Origin: Mycolicibacterium moriokaense
GTDB lineage: Bacteria > Actinomycetota > Actinomycetes > Mycobacteriales > Mycobacteriaceae
NCBI RefSeq assembly: GCF_003201655.1
Contig: NZ_QJJU01000009.1
Span: 62,001-126,000 of the forward strand
Length of the DNA stretch: 64,000 nt
Direction of reading: 5' to 3'
Shown here: positions 35,291-45,551 of the stretch, piece after piece
Position numbering within the stretch: the stretch's first letter is position 1
How the letters are laid out: every line of letters begins with the position of its first letter
The notes under the pieces: generated by a model
Seen by the model: the letters and a program-made list of their open reading frames with translations, nothing else
Database searches by the model: none
What the model was told of the DNA's origin: nothing
Made by a program: the position numbers and the translations under genes

Positions 35291-37915
35291 TTAGGCAGTC
35301 AGCTCGATATGGTGGGCACCGGCCACGCTCTCGTAACGCTGTGGGCTGCAAGTCAATACGATGACCTGGCCGTCACCACCGACAGCGTTGAACACCGCCC
35401 CCATCTTGGTGAGCCGGTCGGCGTCGGTGAAGCCGAGCGCGTCGTCGATGACGACCGGAACGCTGTCCTCTTTGGCCACCAAGACGGCGCCCGCCAACCG
35501 CGCGACGATGCCCATCTGTTCCTTCGCGCCGCCCGACAGCGACTCGTACGGAACGGTGCGTCCCGCCAGCGTCCGGCTGCAGATGCGGAGGGCACTGTCG
35601 ATCTCGACCTCGAAGCTGTCGCCGAACACGATGCGGCCCAATCGCTCTACCTGGCTACGGAATGGGTCGACATAGCGCAGCCGAGTGGCGTCGCGATGCC
35701 GGGCCATCACCGCGCGCAACAGCTGCGCAGCCCGTGCACGTCGATGCATCCGCACGTACTCCGCTTCGGCGTGCTCGCGCTCGGTCTCGGCGTCATCGAG
35801 TCGTCCCTTGCGCCCCTCGGTGCCGTAGACCTTGAGCTGCGTCGTCACCTCGCGCAGCGCCTCGGCGGCCTCATCATGGCGGCTTTCCAGTGAGTCGGCC
35901 CTGCGGACTGCATCGTTGAGTGCGGCGGTGACGGTATCCGGTGCGCTCCTCGCCAATTCGGCCCCCAGTTCGGCGACCAGTCCCGTCGCGCGCCTCGCCT
36001 CCTCACCGTCGGCCTCCGCCTTGACCGCGAGGTCATCGTCGCTGGCGTTCGACCGCTGGACGGTCAACCTCTCCCGTGCGGCGGTAAGTTCCGCCTGCGC
36101 CGCGGTCATCTTCTCGCGCGTGACGTTGGCGCGTGTCGTCCTCTCCCCCAGCCGCTTCGCGGCGGCCTCTGCAACCTTGCGATGGGTCTCGCAGTCCGAC
36201 ATTGCCTGCTTGTGCGCGGCCACCGCTGCATCGAGTTCGGCGCGTGCTGCGGCCGGGTCGGCGGCATCCCACAGGCCAAGCTCGCCAGGCTCAGCGCCGC
36301 GCAACGCGGCAAGGCGCGTTCGCAATACGTCGACGATGTCGTCGCCGACCAGCGCCTCCGAAGTGGCGTTCAGCTTCTCGCGGGAGGCGGTCAACTCGCG
36401 ACGGCGTTCGTCGAGCAGCCGCGCCGCCGCGACATCAGCCGCCAGGCCCTTCGCCAGTGCCGCCGCCAGAACCTCTTGGGCCGCTTCGAGTTTGGCCTGG
36501 GTGTCCGACGCCGGAGTTCCTGGCATCACCCGCGCACGCAGCAGTCCTGGCAGTTCGATATCGATCGGCGAGCTGACACTGGACGTCCAGGTGCCGCCGG
36601 CCTCGATGGCCACGTTGTCACCGTCGAGACGCAGCGCGACGTCGGCGACCGCGACGAGTTCGATATGGGCGGAAGCGAGTTCGGCTTGGCCGGCAGCCCG
36701 CTCGACCGCGATGGCAGCAGTCTCGATCGCACGCATGATGTCATCGGAAAGAACGATGCCTGCGAGCTCGCGGTCCACGCGACGAAGCTCACGTCGCGCC
36801 GTGTCGAGCTTGGCGAGGCGGGTCTCGAGCCGGTTGGCCTCGTCGCGGTCGCACAGCTGCTCGACCGCGCGGCGGGCGGCATCGACGCGGGCCTGGCCGG
36901 TCTCCACCCCGGCGCGCGCCTCTGTCGCCGCGACCTCGGCCGCCTCCTGCACCTCGGTGGCGGTGGTGAGCTCGTCGACGGCCTGGGCCGTTGCCGCCTC
37001 CAGTCCGGCAATCGCGGCGGCGCGCTCGTCGATGTCGGCGCGCAACCGCCGCCGCTCGGTGAGTGCGGCGACCGATGCCGAGTGCGCGGCGTCCACGGCG
37101 GCGCCGACCACCTCGGCCTGCTTGAGCTGCTGAGTCAGCGCGGCGACGGCCTCGGCCGCGACGCGAGCATCGGTGAGACGCTTGGCCGCTTCAGCACGTT
37201 CCTCGGCCAGCCGCGACAGGTTGTCGGTCAGCGCCGCGTGCCTGCGCACCGCGTCGTCGACCTCCGCCACCGCGGCCGCGCACCGGGCGACCTCGTCATC
37301 GGCGTCGCGGAGCCGTTTGACGGCCGCCGCCCACTCGCCGGTCGGGCGGCCCGTCGGGGTGTAGTAACGCAGGTATTCGGCGTCGATTCGGTCGATCAGC
37401 AGCGGTTCGGCGCCCGACAGCTCAGCGGCTTCGCCCGCCGCCACATCCAACGCGCGCGAGAGCGCATCGCACCCCGACAGGTCGACCGCATCGGTGGAGG
37501 TCGACTGCAAGACCCGCTGCGCCTGCCAAAGATCCATATCGACGGTCTCGTCCAGCAGCGCAAGCACCCGCTCGTGCGCCTCATCTCCTGTGAGCTGCTC
37601 GCGGCGTGGCGCCAGCACCGTCAGCTGCGTCTCGCAGCGCTTGTGGAACCGCTTGCGGTAGATGAATCGATAAGGGCCAGTGGATATTTCGGCGGCTATC
37701 TCGGCGCCGACGTCGGCGTGGGTCGGCTTGACCTGCTTGACATCCTTCTTGTTCGATCGATCCTTGGAGTTCAGCAACAGGTCGAGAGCCTCGATCATCG
37801 AAGACTTGCCGATCTCATTGGCTCCGCTGACCACCACCACACCGTGGTCGGGGAATTCGACCTCGCGGTGAGTGATACCGCGGTAGTTGGTCAGGACGAG
37901 GCGGTGCAGTTTCAT
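35291..37915 (-). CDS. SbcC/Rad50-like SMC ATPase (Rv1278-like)
   Basis: 874 residues (M. tuberculosis Rv1278 is about 875, recalled). N-terminal Walker A GANEIGKSS (31-39), about 600 residues of Ala/Glu/Arg/Leu-rich coiled coil, then the ABC signature LSGGAKEQM and Walker B VVIDDALGFTD near the C-terminus. The coil is shorter than in SbcC and the Walker B has Asp-Asp rather than Asp-Glu. With the phosphoesterase encoded upstream (ATGA overlap) it should form an Mre11-Rad50-like DNA-end processing complex. Confidence 0.88.
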   Translation of the reverse strand: MKLHRLVLTNYRGITHREVEFPDHGVVVVSGANEIGKSSMIEALDLLLNSKDRSNKKDVKQVKPTHADVGAEIAAEISTGPYRFIYRKRFHKRCETQLTVLAPRREQLTGDEAHERVLALLDETVDMDLWQAQRVLQSTSTDAVDLSGCDALSRALDVAAGEAAELSGAEPLLIDRIDAEYLRYYTPTGRPTGEWAAAVKRLRDADDEVARCAAAVAEVDDAVRRHAALTDNLSRLAEERAEAAKRLTDARVAAEAVAALTQQLKQAEVVGAAVDAAHSASVAALTERRRLRADIDERAAAIAGLEAATAQAVDELTTATEVQEAAEVAATEARAGVETGQARVDAARRAVEQLCDRDEANRLETRLAKLDTARRELRRVDRELAGIVLSDDIMRAIETAAIAVERAAGQAELASAHIELVAVADVALRLDGDNVAIEAGGTWTSSVSSPIDIELPGLLRARVMPGTPASDTQAKLEAAQEVLAAALAKGLAADVAAARLLDERRRELTASREKLNATSEALVGDDIVDVLRTRLAALRGAEPGELGLWDAADPAAARAELDAAVAAHKQAMSDCETHRKVAEAAAKRLGERTTRANVTREKMTAAQAELTAARERLTVQRSNASDDDLAVKAEADGEEARRATGLVAELGAELARSAPDTVTAALNDAVRRADSLESRHDEAAEALREVTTQLKVYGTEGRKGRLDDAETEREHAEAEYVRMHRRARAAQLLRAVMARHRDATRLRYVDPFRSQVERLGRIVFGDSFEVEIDSALRICSRTLAGRTVPYESLSGGAKEQMGIVARLAGAVLVAKEDSVPVVIDDALGFTDADRLTKMGAVFNAVGGDGQVIVLTCSPQRYESVAGAHHIELTA

Positions 37916-39060
37916 GCCACCCCTTTGTCCACCAGCCGCAGCAGCAGCGCCAGCGCCGCGCGGGCATCGTCGGCGTCCTCACCGTCGGACCGCGCGGTGC
38001 TGACCAGCTCGTTGACCGCCGCCGCGGCGAACCCGCCGATGCCGAGGTCGTCGAACTCACCATCGGCGGGGATGACCGCGATGTCGGTCTGCTTGTCCCA
38101 CGGCGCCAGGGCGGCGAACAGCCGGGCGTACTTTTCGAGGCAGGCATCCAGCGCGGCCTTATCGGTCACGGTCAGCGACCCGTTGAGCCCCATCCGCACG
38201 ACCGTGCGCTCCTTGTCCGGCATCAAGTCGAGGTTGATGTCGAGGTCGGCGACGTCGCGGCTGCTGTCAACCGTGCGGCATAGCGTGACGAAGCGCCACC
38301 GGCCGACATGTTGCGCCTCGACACGCACCGGCAGGCGGGGATCGTCTTCGTCGATATCGACCACCAGCACGTGACCGGGGTCGGGTTCGATGTCGTCGTA
38401 GTTGGTGACCTCGGGTGAACCCGAGTACCAGATACGACCCGTCGAACCGACCTGAGTGCGAGAGTGCTTGTCCCCCAGCGCGATATAGTGCACGGCGTCA
38501 CGTTCGATCGCTGCCTCGAGCGCAGCCATCCGGATCAGCGACGGCTTGTCCTTGTCGGGTTCAAAGATGTCGATACCACCGTGTCCGACGACGATGCGGG
38601 TGACGCCGTCGGCCGGTAGGTCTTCGAGCACTTCGGACATCAGGTCACTCGTCGGCTTCTTGGACCGCCACGGCGCAGCGACGATCTGAAGGCCGGGACG
38701 CACCTCGTGCACGCCTGCCCGGTCGAGAACCGTGACGTTGTCGGGGCGTTCAGCGGTGAACAACGCGCTGGTGTACACCGACGCCGCATCGAGCGGATCG
38801 TGGTTTCCGGGCAGCAGGTAGACAGGAATGTCGATGGCGCGCATGGCCTCGAGCGATTGGCTGACGTCCCGTGGCGCGAGTTGGTTGTCTTCGAAGACGT
38901 CGCCTGCCACGACGACGAACTCGGCGCCGGCGTCCCTGGCCAGCGTCCCCATGCCCGAGACGACGTCTCGGCGGGCGGCCGAATATCGAGGCTGCGCCTC
39001 GCCGTTCAGGAAGTAGCGGGTCATGCCGAGCTGCCAGTCGGCGGTGTGGATGAATCGCAT
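37912..39060 (-). CDS. SbcD/Mre11-like metallophosphoesterase (Rv1277-like)
   Basis: 382 residues from the ATG at 39060. Phosphoesterase motifs: HTADWQLG (motif I, where the usual D-x-H reads D-x-Q), VVAGDVFEDNQ, PGNHDPLD, VVGHGG and LGDKHS. The altered motif I is also in M. tuberculosis Rv1277 as I recall it, so it is a clade feature and not damage. A capping domain follows. It is the nuclease partner of the SbcC-like ATPase whose gene it overlaps by four bases. Confidence 0.87.
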   Translation of the reverse strand: MRFIHTADWQLGMTRYFLNGEAQPRYSAARRDVVSGMGTLARDAGAEFVVVAGDVFEDNQLAPRDVSQSLEAMRAIDIPVYLLPGNHDPLDAASVYTSALFTAERPDNVTVLDRAGVHEVRPGLQIVAAPWRSKKPTSDLMSEVLEDLPADGVTRIVVGHGGIDIFEPDKDKPSLIRMAALEAAIERDAVHYIALGDKHSRTQVGSTGRIWYSGSPEVTNYDDIEPDPGHVLVVDIDEDDPRLPVRVEAQHVGRWRFVTLCRTVDSSRDVADLDINLDLMPDKERTVVRMGLNGSLTVTDKAALDACLEKYARLFAALAPWDKQTDIAVIPADGEFDDLGIGGFAAAAVNELVSTARSDGEDADDARAALALLLRLVDKGVA

Positions 39061-39175
39061 CTCGGCCCGCCTCCCTGTCCCGCCGTCATCGCCTCGTTTT
39101 CCCAGGCACCGCGAGTGTAGGTCCGGGCGCCGACAAGTCCCGGGAGGTGTATCGGCATGCCCTACGGTTATCGGG

Positions 39176-39694
39176 GTGACCGATCGCCCCCGCACGCTGC
39201 TGTTGCTCCGCCACGCCAAATCGGACTATCCGCAGGGAGTCGCCGACCACGAGCGCCCACTTGCCCCGCGGGGCGAACGGGAGGCCGCGCTTGCGGGCGA
39301 TTGGCTGCGGGCACACGCACCCAAGGTGGACGCGGTGCTGTGCTCCACGGCCACCCGCACCCGCGAGACGCTGGCGCGGACCCGCATCGACGCACCGGTG
39401 AACTACGACGACCGGCTATACGACGCGATGCCTGGCGCGGTGATCGAGGAGATCAACAGCGTCGAGTCACTCTTCGGTTCCGATGTCGAGACCCTGTTGG
39501 TGATCGGCCACGAGCCGACGATGTCGTCGGTAGCTCTTGGCCTTGCGACCGCGGACGGTAGCAATACCACCGCGGCTGAACGCATTTCGACGAAGTTCCC
39601 GACTTCTGCCATCGCCGTGCTGCGCACCGGGGAGCCGTGGGACCAGCTGGCGCTCGGCGGCGCCGCCCTAGTCGGCTTCCACGTGCCCCGTTAG
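39176..39694 (+). CDS. SixA-type histidine phosphatase (Rv1276c-like)
   Basis: 172 residues from a GTG at 39176. The phosphoglycerate-mutase-like catalytic motif LLLLRHAKSDYPQ begins near residue 8, with the second conserved histidine in VIGHEPTMSS. SixA enzymes remove phosphate from phosphohistidine proteins; the actinobacterial targets are unknown. It is divergent from the SbcCD-like operon and convergent with lprC, in the same place as Rv1276c in M. tuberculosis. Confidence 0.85.
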   Translation: MTDRPRTLLLLRHAKSDYPQGVADHERPLAPRGEREAALAGDWLRAHAPKVDAVLCSTATRTRETLARTRIDAPVNYDDRLYDAMPGAVIEEINSVESLFGSDVETLLVIGHEPTMSSVALGLATADGSNTTAAERISTKFPTSAIAVLRTGEPWDQLALGGAALVGFHVPR

Positions 39695-39722
39695 ACGCTC
39701 TTCGCGCAAGCGCTCATCGCCG

Positions 39723-40280
39723 TTAGGAGCTGGTCGCGAGCGTCAGCTCCATCAGCTTGATGACCATCCCGCACGCGTCGATACCCGGCGTCTGCGGGTT
39801 CACCCACCAACCGACAACACCGCCGGCGTCGCTGGCGACGCCGCACGCGCCATTCGGATCATTTGGCTTCATGACGATCGACGGAACGCCCGCGATCGAG
39901 CGGTTCTCGATCTGGTACTTCAGGTTCTGCGCAACCTTCTTCTCGTTGTCCAGGCTGCCCTGCTCGTACCAGAACCGGGTGATGTCGATCAGGCCTGCCG
40001 GGTTGGCCGCCTGCCAGCGGCATACCGCGCCGACGAACGTGCTCTGAATGTCCAGCGGGTCCGCGCCGACGGTCTTGGCGAGGATGTCCTCCGTCAGCAC
40101 CTCGCATTCCTTCAGCAGGTTCGGGTACTGCTTGGCCGAGTTGTCATTGCGGGGAACGTCGCCGGATCCCGACTTGGCCGCGGTGCCCTCGACCGTTTTG
40201 GTGCAGCCGGTCAACAAGGTCAATACGGACATCGTGGCGATCAGACCGGCCAGCGCCCTGCGGCCAACAGAACGACTCAT
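39723..40280 (-). CDS. lprC: Lipoprotein LprC
   Basis: 185 residues. The signal peptide ends at a lipobox LTGC (Cys about residue 29). The mature domain has the pattern C-(DUF3558-like): LLKECEVLTEDILAKTVGADP, VCRWQA, and a final DACGMVIKLMELTLA. DUF3558 lipoproteins are common in mycobacteria and of unknown function. Its start overlaps the lprB stop (ATGA); the pair lies in the same order as Rv1274-Rv1275 in M. tuberculosis. Confidence 0.85.
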   Translation of the reverse strand: MSRSVGRRALAGLIATMSVLTLLTGCTKTVEGTAAKSGSGDVPRNDNSAKQYPNLLKECEVLTEDILAKTVGADPLDIQSTFVGAVCRWQAANPAGLIDITRFWYEQGSLDNEKKVAQNLKYQIENRSIAGVPSIVMKPNDPNGACGVASDAGGVVGWWVNPQTPGIDACGMVIKLMELTLATSS

Positions 40281-40852
40281 TTGGCATTCACAATCGATTG
40301 GCGGGTCAATTCCTTGGCGACGTCGCACGGGTCCGGGTACGGCTGCACGGAGAAGCTGATGGACCATTCGATGAAATCGTCCTGAAACTGGATTCCGACC
40401 TCGCATAGGTTGTTGCCAATCGTCGGATCCGTGCCGACGGCGATGAAACCGCTGTGACCCTCGATGTTGATGTCCTCGACGCTGGCGCGCGACAGCTCCT
40501 CGGTCTTGCGTTCCCGCCCGATCGGGCTGCCGCGATACCAGGTGAAGGAGAAGTGCGGTCCCAGGATGCCGCCGCCCTGTAGCCACTGGCAGCCGACCGA
40601 GTTGCGCGCCGTGTTCACCAGGCCGGTGACCCGGGTCTGCTCGGCCAGCGTCTGGTCGGAGATGCCGCCGCACTCAGGAAACATCGGCCCGTGAGTGGAG
40701 TTCTGCGTCGGCGCCGGCGATTGCGGCGCCCCTGGCGAGTTCGACCCCGAGCTGTCCGAGCATGCCGCAAAGACCGGAATCATGGCCGCGGCGGCCACGG
40801 CCAGCGCCTTCGCGGACCGCGGCTTACCGGTCGCGCACTTGCGGGGGGTCAC
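40277..40852 (-). CDS. lprB: Lipoprotein LprB
   Basis: About 191 residues from a GTG at 40852 (40861 is also possible). Lipobox FAAC near residue 30. The mature part agrees closely with recalled M. tuberculosis LprB: FPECGGISDQTLAEQTRV, GCQWLQGGGILGPHFSF, WYRGSPIGRERKTEELSR. It is a DUF3558-type lipoprotein on the outer side of the membrane. It is divergent from the ABC exporter pair, suggesting a shared promoter region. Confidence 0.87.
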   Translation of the reverse strand: MTPRKCATGKPRSAKALAVAAAAMIPVFAACSDSSGSNSPGAPQSPAPTQNSTHGPMFPECGGISDQTLAEQTRVTGLVNTARNSVGCQWLQGGGILGPHFSFTWYRGSPIGRERKTEELSRASVEDINIEGHSGFIAVGTDPTIGNNLCEVGIQFQDDFIEWSISFSVQPYPDPCDVAKELTRQSIVNAK

Positions 40853-40989
40853 GCCATGCACTGTAGCGGCACCCCAATACCTCAACCACCGACGTGCCAT
40901 TGCCATGCCATTGACCTGCCAACTTATCGAATTCTCAGGTGGCCCTGCCGAACACAACTACGACGCGGGCGGTGTGCGAAAGTAGCGGG

Positions 40990-42717
40990 ATGCTCTGGGC
41001 GTTGCTGCGACAGTACGCGGGCCCGTACCGGTCGCTGCTCGCGATCGTCGCGGGGCTGCAGCTGATCAGTACGCTCGCGTCGCTGTACCTGCCCACCGTC
41101 AACGCCGCGATCATCGACAACGGCGTCGCCAAGGGCGATCTGCGAACCATCGTGGAGCTCGGCGGCATCATGCTCGCAGTCACCGCACTGCAGGTGGTCT
41201 GCGCCGTCGGCGCCGTGTACTTCGGGTCCCGGGCCAGCATGAGCGTCGGACGAGATCTGCGTTTGGCGATCTTCGGCCACGTCACCGGCTTCTCGGCGGA
41301 GGAGACGGCGCGGTTCGGCGCCCCCTCACTGCTGACCCGCACCACCAACGACGTCCAGCAGGTCCAACTATTTGTACAGCTGACCTGCACGATGCTGATC
41401 ACGGCGCCGATCATGTCGATCGGCGGCATCTTCATGGCGCTACATCAGAACGCGGGCCTGTCGTGGCTGCTGCTGATCAGCGTGCCGGTGCTGGCACTGG
41501 CCAACTACCTGATCGTGCGCCGTCTCTTGCCGATCTTCCGGCGGCTGCAGCGACAGATCGACAGCATCAACCGGGTGATGCGCGAGCAGCTCTCCGGTAT
41601 CAGGGTGATCCGGGCATTCGCTCGGGAACCATTCGAGCGCAATCGGTTCGGCGTCGCCAACGAGGCGCTGGCCGGCTCAGCACTGGAAGCCGGGCGGGTC
41701 CAGGCGCTCATGCTGCCGGTCACAACGCTGGTGATCAACATCTCCAGCGTCGCGCTGATCTGGTTCGGCGGCTTGCGGATTGACAACGGCCAGATGCAGG
41801 TCGGCTCCCTGATCGCGTTCCTGTCCTACTTCATGCAGATTCTGATGGCGGTGCTACTGGCCACGTTCATTCTGGTGTTGCTGCCACGCGCCTCGGTGTG
41901 TGCCGAACGGATCACGGAGGTGCTGTCCACCACGCCGGGAATCACCAGCCCGGAGCACCCGACGCGGCCCGATACTGTCCGCGGCGAGATCCGCTTGGAA
42001 CAAGCTACGTTCAGCTATCCCGGCGCTGACCGGCCTGTGCTGCAGGATGTTTCGCTGACCGCGGGACCAGGCACGACCACGGCCGTCGTCGGGTCGACCG
42101 GCTCTGGCAAGTCGACACTGATCTCGCTGATCTGCAGACTCTACGACGTCACCGGTGGCTCGGTGTATGTCGACGGCGTCGACGTTCGCGAGTACGACAC
42201 CGAGCAGTTGTGGGATGCGATCGGCCTTGTGCCGCAGCGCGGATACCTGTTCTCCGGCACGGTCGCCGACAATCTTCGCTACGGCAAGGCCGACGCGAGC
42301 GACCAGGAGATGTGGGATGCGCTGCGGGTGGCGGCGGCCGACGACTTCGTCCGCGCCAACGCCGACGGGCTGGCAATGCCGGTCGCGCAGGGCGGCATCA
42401 ACTTCTCGGGCGGGCAGCGCCAGCGGTTGGCGATCGCGCGCGCAGTGATCCGTCGGCCGGCGATCTATCTGTTCGACGACGCGTTCTCCGCGCTCGACGT
42501 GCACACCGATGCGCGGGTCCGCGCCTCGCTGAGCGATGTTGATGCGCAGTCGACGGTGGTGATTGTGTCGCAGCGCATTTCGACGGTGACCGAAGCCGAT
42601 CAGATTGTGGTCGTCGACGACGGTCAGGTGGTGGGTGTCGGCACCCACGAGACGCTATTGGCAACATGCCCAACCTATGCCGAGTTCGCCGACTCGCAGT
42701 CGCTTGGTGTCCGATGA
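40990..42717 (+). CDS. Heterodimeric ABC exporter, degenerate-Walker-B subunit (Rv1273c-like)
   Basis: 575 residues: six-helix exporter membrane domain (1-310) and NBD with Walker [10 protein letters not shown] and signature [12 protein letters not shown]. Walker B reads [12 protein letters not shown], with Asp instead of the catalytic Glu. With the partner encoded next this gives one consensus and one degenerate ATP site, as in TM287/288-type heterodimers. The ATG at 40990 is preferred over 40939. M. tuberculosis Rv1272c/Rv1273c are reported to act in lipid transport (recalled). Confidence 0.9.
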   Translation: MLWALLRQYAGPYRSLLAIVAGLQLISTLASLYLPTVNAAIIDNGVAKGDLRTIVELGGIMLAVTALQVVCAVGAVYFGSRASMSVGRDLRLAIFGHVTGFSAEETARFGAPSLLTRTTNDVQQVQLFVQLTCTMLITAPIMSIGGIFMALHQNAGLSWLLLISVPVLALANYLIVRRLLPIFRRLQRQIDSINRVMREQLSGIRVIRAFAREPFERNRFGVANEALAGSALEAGRVQALMLPVTTLVINISSVALIWFGGLRIDNGQMQVGSLIAFLSYFMQILMAVLLATFILVLLPRASVCAERITEVLSTTPGITSPEHPTRPDTVRGEIRLEQATFSYPGADRPVLQDVSLTAGPGTTTAVVGSTGSGKSTLISLICRLYDVTGGSVYVDGVDVREYDTEQLWDAIGLVPQRGYLFSGTVADNLRYGKADASDQEMWDALRVAAADDFVRANADGLAMPVAQGGINFSGGQRQRLAIARAVIRRPAIYLFDDAFSALDVHTDARVRASLSDVDAQSTVVIVSQRISTVTEADQIVVVDDGQVVGVGTHETLLATCPTYAEFADSQSLGVR

Positions 42718-44609
42718 CGCGACCACTCGGCCGACTTCAGCAAGAGCCGACCCAGCGATCCCGCGACTTCAAGGGCTCCGCCATCCGGTTGGTGAAGCGA
42801 CTTACGCCACAGCGCGGGCTGACCTCGCTGGTGATCCTGCTTGGGGTCGCGGGGATCGCGATCGGGGTGATCGGCCCACGCATCCTCGGCCACGCAACCG
42901 ACCTGTTGTTCAACGGCGTGATCGGGCGTCAGCTGCCAGCCGGGCTGACGAAGGAGCAGGCCATCGCGGCCGCCCGCGCACGCGGCGACAACACGTTCGC
43001 CGATCTGCTTTCAGGCATGAACGTGGTGCCGGGTCGCGGGGTGGACTTCAACGCCGTCGGCCGCACGCTGCTCCTGGCGCTGGGACTGTATCTGATTGCC
43101 GCGCTACTGATCTGGCTGCAGGCCCGCATCCTCAATGTCACGATTCAGCGCACCATGGTGGCGTTGCGGTCAGATGTCGAGGACAAGGTGCACCGGCTGC
43201 CGCTGTCGTATTTCGACGCGCGACGACGGGGCGAGGTGCTGAGCCGGGTCACCAATGACGTCGACAACATCCAGACGTCGCTGTCGATGACGATCAGCCA
43301 GCTGTTGACCTCGATGCTTACCGTGGTGGCGGTCCTGGTGATGATGCTGACGATCTCGCCGCTGCTGGCGCTTTTGACAGTCGTCACGGTGCCGCTGTCG
43401 CTGTGGGTGACCCGCGCGATCGCCCGAAGATCACAACGGCTGTTCGTCGCGCAGTGGGCCAACACCGGCAGGCTCAATGCCCACATCGAGGAGACCTACA
43501 GCGGGTTCACGGTGGTCAAAACCTTCGGTCACCGCGCTAGTGCGATGGAACAGTTTCGGGAGTGCAACGACGACGTGTACCACTCGAGCTTTGGCGCACA
43601 GTTCTTTTCGGGCCTGGTCGGTCCCGCGACGACGTTCGTCGGGAACCTCAGCTATGTGGCGGTAGCGGTGGTCGGTGGCGTCCAGGTCGCGACGGGCCAG
43701 ATCACGCTTGGCAGCATCCAGGCGTTCATCCAGTACGTTCGGCAATTCAACCAACCACTGACTCAGGTCGCAGGGATGTACAACACGCTGCAGTCCGGAG
43801 TGGCAAGCGCGGAACGGGTTTTCGATCTACTCGACGCCGAGGAGGAGTCGCCGGAGGTTGCGGTGGCGCTGCCGTCCCTTGACGGCGGTCCGCGCGGCCG
43901 GGTCGAATTCCAGCACGTCAACTTCAGTTACCGGGCGGGCACACCGGTGATCGAAGACCTGTCATTGGTGGCCGAACCGGGAAGCACCGTGGCGATCGTC
44001 GGCCCGACCGGTGCGGGCAAGACGACGTTGGTGAATCTGCTAATGCGGTTCTACGACGTCGACTCCGGACGCATTCTCGTTGACGGGGTGGACATCTCGT
44101 CGGTCAGCCGCCAGTCGCTGCGCTCCCGGATCGGGATGGTGCTGCAGGACACTTGGCTGTTGGGCGGGACCATCTACGACAACATCGCCTATGGCCGTCC
44201 GGATGCCAGCGAGGACGAGGTGATCGACGCAGCCAAGGCCGCATATGTCGACCGCTTCGTTCACATGCTGCCCGGCGGCTACCAGACGATCGTCAGCGAC
44301 GACGGCGGCAACATCAGTGCAGGCGAGAAGCAGCTGATCACCATCGCCCGCGCGATCCTGGCCCGTCCGCAGCTGCTTGTCCTCGACGAGGCGACCAGCT
44401 CAGTGGATACCCGTACCGAGCTGTTGATTCAGCACGCGATGGGCGAGTTGCGCCGCGATCGAACGAGTTTCATTATCGCGCATCGTCTTTCGACGATCCG
44501 CGATGCCGACGTCATCCTGGTGATGGAGGCGGGCAGGATCGTGGAGCGCGGCAGCCATGACGAGCTGCTCGCCCGTCGCGGCGAATACTGGGCCATGACC
44601 CAGGTCTAG
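42714..44609 (+). CDS. Heterodimeric ABC exporter, catalytic-Glu subunit (Rv1272c-like)
   Basis: 631 residues, with an N-terminal extension and a ~60-residue loop after helix 1 ([20 protein letters not shown]). NBD: Walker [10 protein letters not shown], Walker [13 protein letters not shown] with catalytic Glu, but signature NISAGEKQL in place of LSGGQ. The good Walker B here meets the good signature of the partner, so only that site should hydrolyse ATP. It overlaps the partner by four bases and the convergent downstream gene by four. Confidence 0.9.
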   Translation: MTRPLGRLQQEPTQRSRDFKGSAIRLVKRLTPQRGLTSLVILLGVAGIAIGVIGPRILGHATDLLFNGVIGRQLPAGLTKEQAIAAARARGDNTFADLLSGMNVVPGRGVDFNAVGRTLLLALGLYLIAALLIWLQARILNVTIQRTMVALRSDVEDKVHRLPLSYFDARRRGEVLSRVTNDVDNIQTSLSMTISQLLTSMLTVVAVLVMMLTISPLLALLTVVTVPLSLWVTRAIARRSQRLFVAQWANTGRLNAHIEETYSGFTVVKTFGHRASAMEQFRECNDDVYHSSFGAQFFSGLVGPATTFVGNLSYVAVAVVGGVQVATGQITLGSIQAFIQYVRQFNQPLTQVAGMYNTLQSGVASAERVFDLLDAEEESPEVAVALPSLDGGPRGRVEFQHVNFSYRAGTPVIEDLSLVAEPGSTVAIVGPTGAGKTTLVNLLMRFYDVDSGRILVDGVDISSVSRQSLRSRIGMVLQDTWLLGGTIYDNIAYGRPDASEDEVIDAAKAAYVDRFVHMLPGGYQTIVSDDGGNISAGEKQLITIARAILARPQLLVLDEATSSVDTRTELLIQHAMGELRRDRTSFIIAHRLSTIRDADVILVMEAGRIVERGSHDELLARRGEYWAMTQV

Positions 44610-45199
44610 AGCTCGGGGCCCTCGGCGCGCACGTCGTCCACGTTCTTCATCGCCTCGCGCAGCTTGCCCAGCCATTCGTCGGCGTGCTCACCGACGAGCC
44701 GAACCGACCACGCCAGTGCGTCGGACCGGGACCGCGCCACCCCTGCGTCGACGAGGGTGTCAAGCACCTGGCGCTCCGGCTGCTTGAGCCGGGTCATCAC
44801 CGGTACGGCGATGTGGGTGAACAGGATCCGCTGATAATTGTCGTCACCGACCGCTCCGACTTCGATGCCCCACGCGACCTTTCGGCCGTAGCGGGCCTCG
44901 GCTTCGTCGGCGATACCCATCCGCTCGGAGCGGGTCTCCTCGCGGAAGCGGGCAACGCGTCCAGAGGCGTGGGCTTCGCTTTCGGAGCCGGCTGAGCCCT
45001 CGCTGCCCTCGGGTTCCTTCAGTCGGCCGATGACAGTGATTTCTTCGCGGTCGACGACGACCGTCGGGTCGCCTGCGAACCAGCCGTCGGGAAGCCGGCC
45101 TGCGAACCAGTCGGCGGCGTCACTTGCGTCGGGTTGCTCGGCCTGCTGCCAGCCGCCGGGGCGACCGGACCGTCGGCCATGGGTGTGATGATGTCTCAT
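44606..45199 (-). CDS. Conserved actinobacterial protein of unknown function
   Basis: 197 residues starting [10 protein letters not shown]. The N-terminal third is low complexity. The middle has [24 protein letters not shown]; the C-terminal third has [20 protein letters not shown] then [20 protein letters not shown], which looks like a ribbon-helix-helix or dimerisation helix pair. I recall similar proteins in many actinobacteria but no assigned function. There is no Shine-Dalgarno; the start is preceded directly by three 8-base direct repeats, which suggests a leaderless, self-regulated gene. Confidence 0.72.
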   Translation of the reverse strand: MRHHHTHGRRSGRPGGWQQAEQPDASDAADWFAGRLPDGWFAGDPTVVVDREEITVIGRLKEPEGSEGSAGSESEAHASGRVARFREETRSERMGIADEAEARYGRKVAWGIEVGAVGDDNYQRILFTHIAVPVMTRLKQPERQVLDTLVDAGVARSRSDALAWSVRLVGEHADEWLGKLREAMKNVDDVRAEGPEL

Positions 45200-45200
45200 G

Positions 45201-45222
45201 ATTACATGATTACACCATTACA
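45201..45222. repeat. Three tandem ATTACA units abutting a start codon
   Basis: ATTACA occurs at 45201, 45209 and 45217, an exact 8-base period (TGTAATCA-like on the minus strand), ending two bases upstream of the ATG at 45199. This looks like an iteron-type operator for the gene it precedes. Confidence 0.6.
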
Positions 45223-45288
45223 ACCCTGATGGAACAGCTTTCACCGCGAGCGAACGGCCTTCATACGTCGGGGCTGGTGAGCCGGTAC

Positions 45289-45489
45289 CTAGCGCTTCAT
45301 GAGCAGGACGGCGCCACCGCCGACCAGCGCCCCGATCAGCAGCAGCACGGCCAGCGTCGGGCTGACCAACCACCACACCAGACCCAGTGCGATGATCGCC
45401 GGCGAGACGGCGAACAGCACCAGGCCGGGGTGCTGCTTGATGACCGCGAGGGCACTCTGCGCCCGGACCCGGTCGATTTCCTTTGCCAT
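45289..45489 (-). CDS. Small two-helix membrane protein
   Basis: 66 residues: a basic amphipathic start (MAKEIDRVRAQSALAVIKQHP) and two membrane helices (LVLFAVSPAIIALGLVWWLV and TLAVLLLIGALVGGGAVLL) with a short hairpin turn, ending in KR. Codon use is typical for the window. No family is recognised. Confidence 0.65.
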   Translation of the reverse strand: MAKEIDRVRAQSALAVIKQHPGLVLFAVSPAIIALGLVWWLVSPTLAVLLLIGALVGGGAVLLMKR

Positions 45490-45551
45490 GACATAAGGAT
45501 GCCAGCGGTTCGCCTACTTTGGTTCCCATGACAGGGGGCTGGTGGCGTAGG

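Noticed and set aside
36182..38374. 730-codon open frame antisense to the SbcC-like and SbcD-like genes
   Set aside because: It spans the junction of two well-supported minus-strand genes, has no family motif and an Arg/Gly/Val-rich composition typical of antisense frames in GC-rich DNA.
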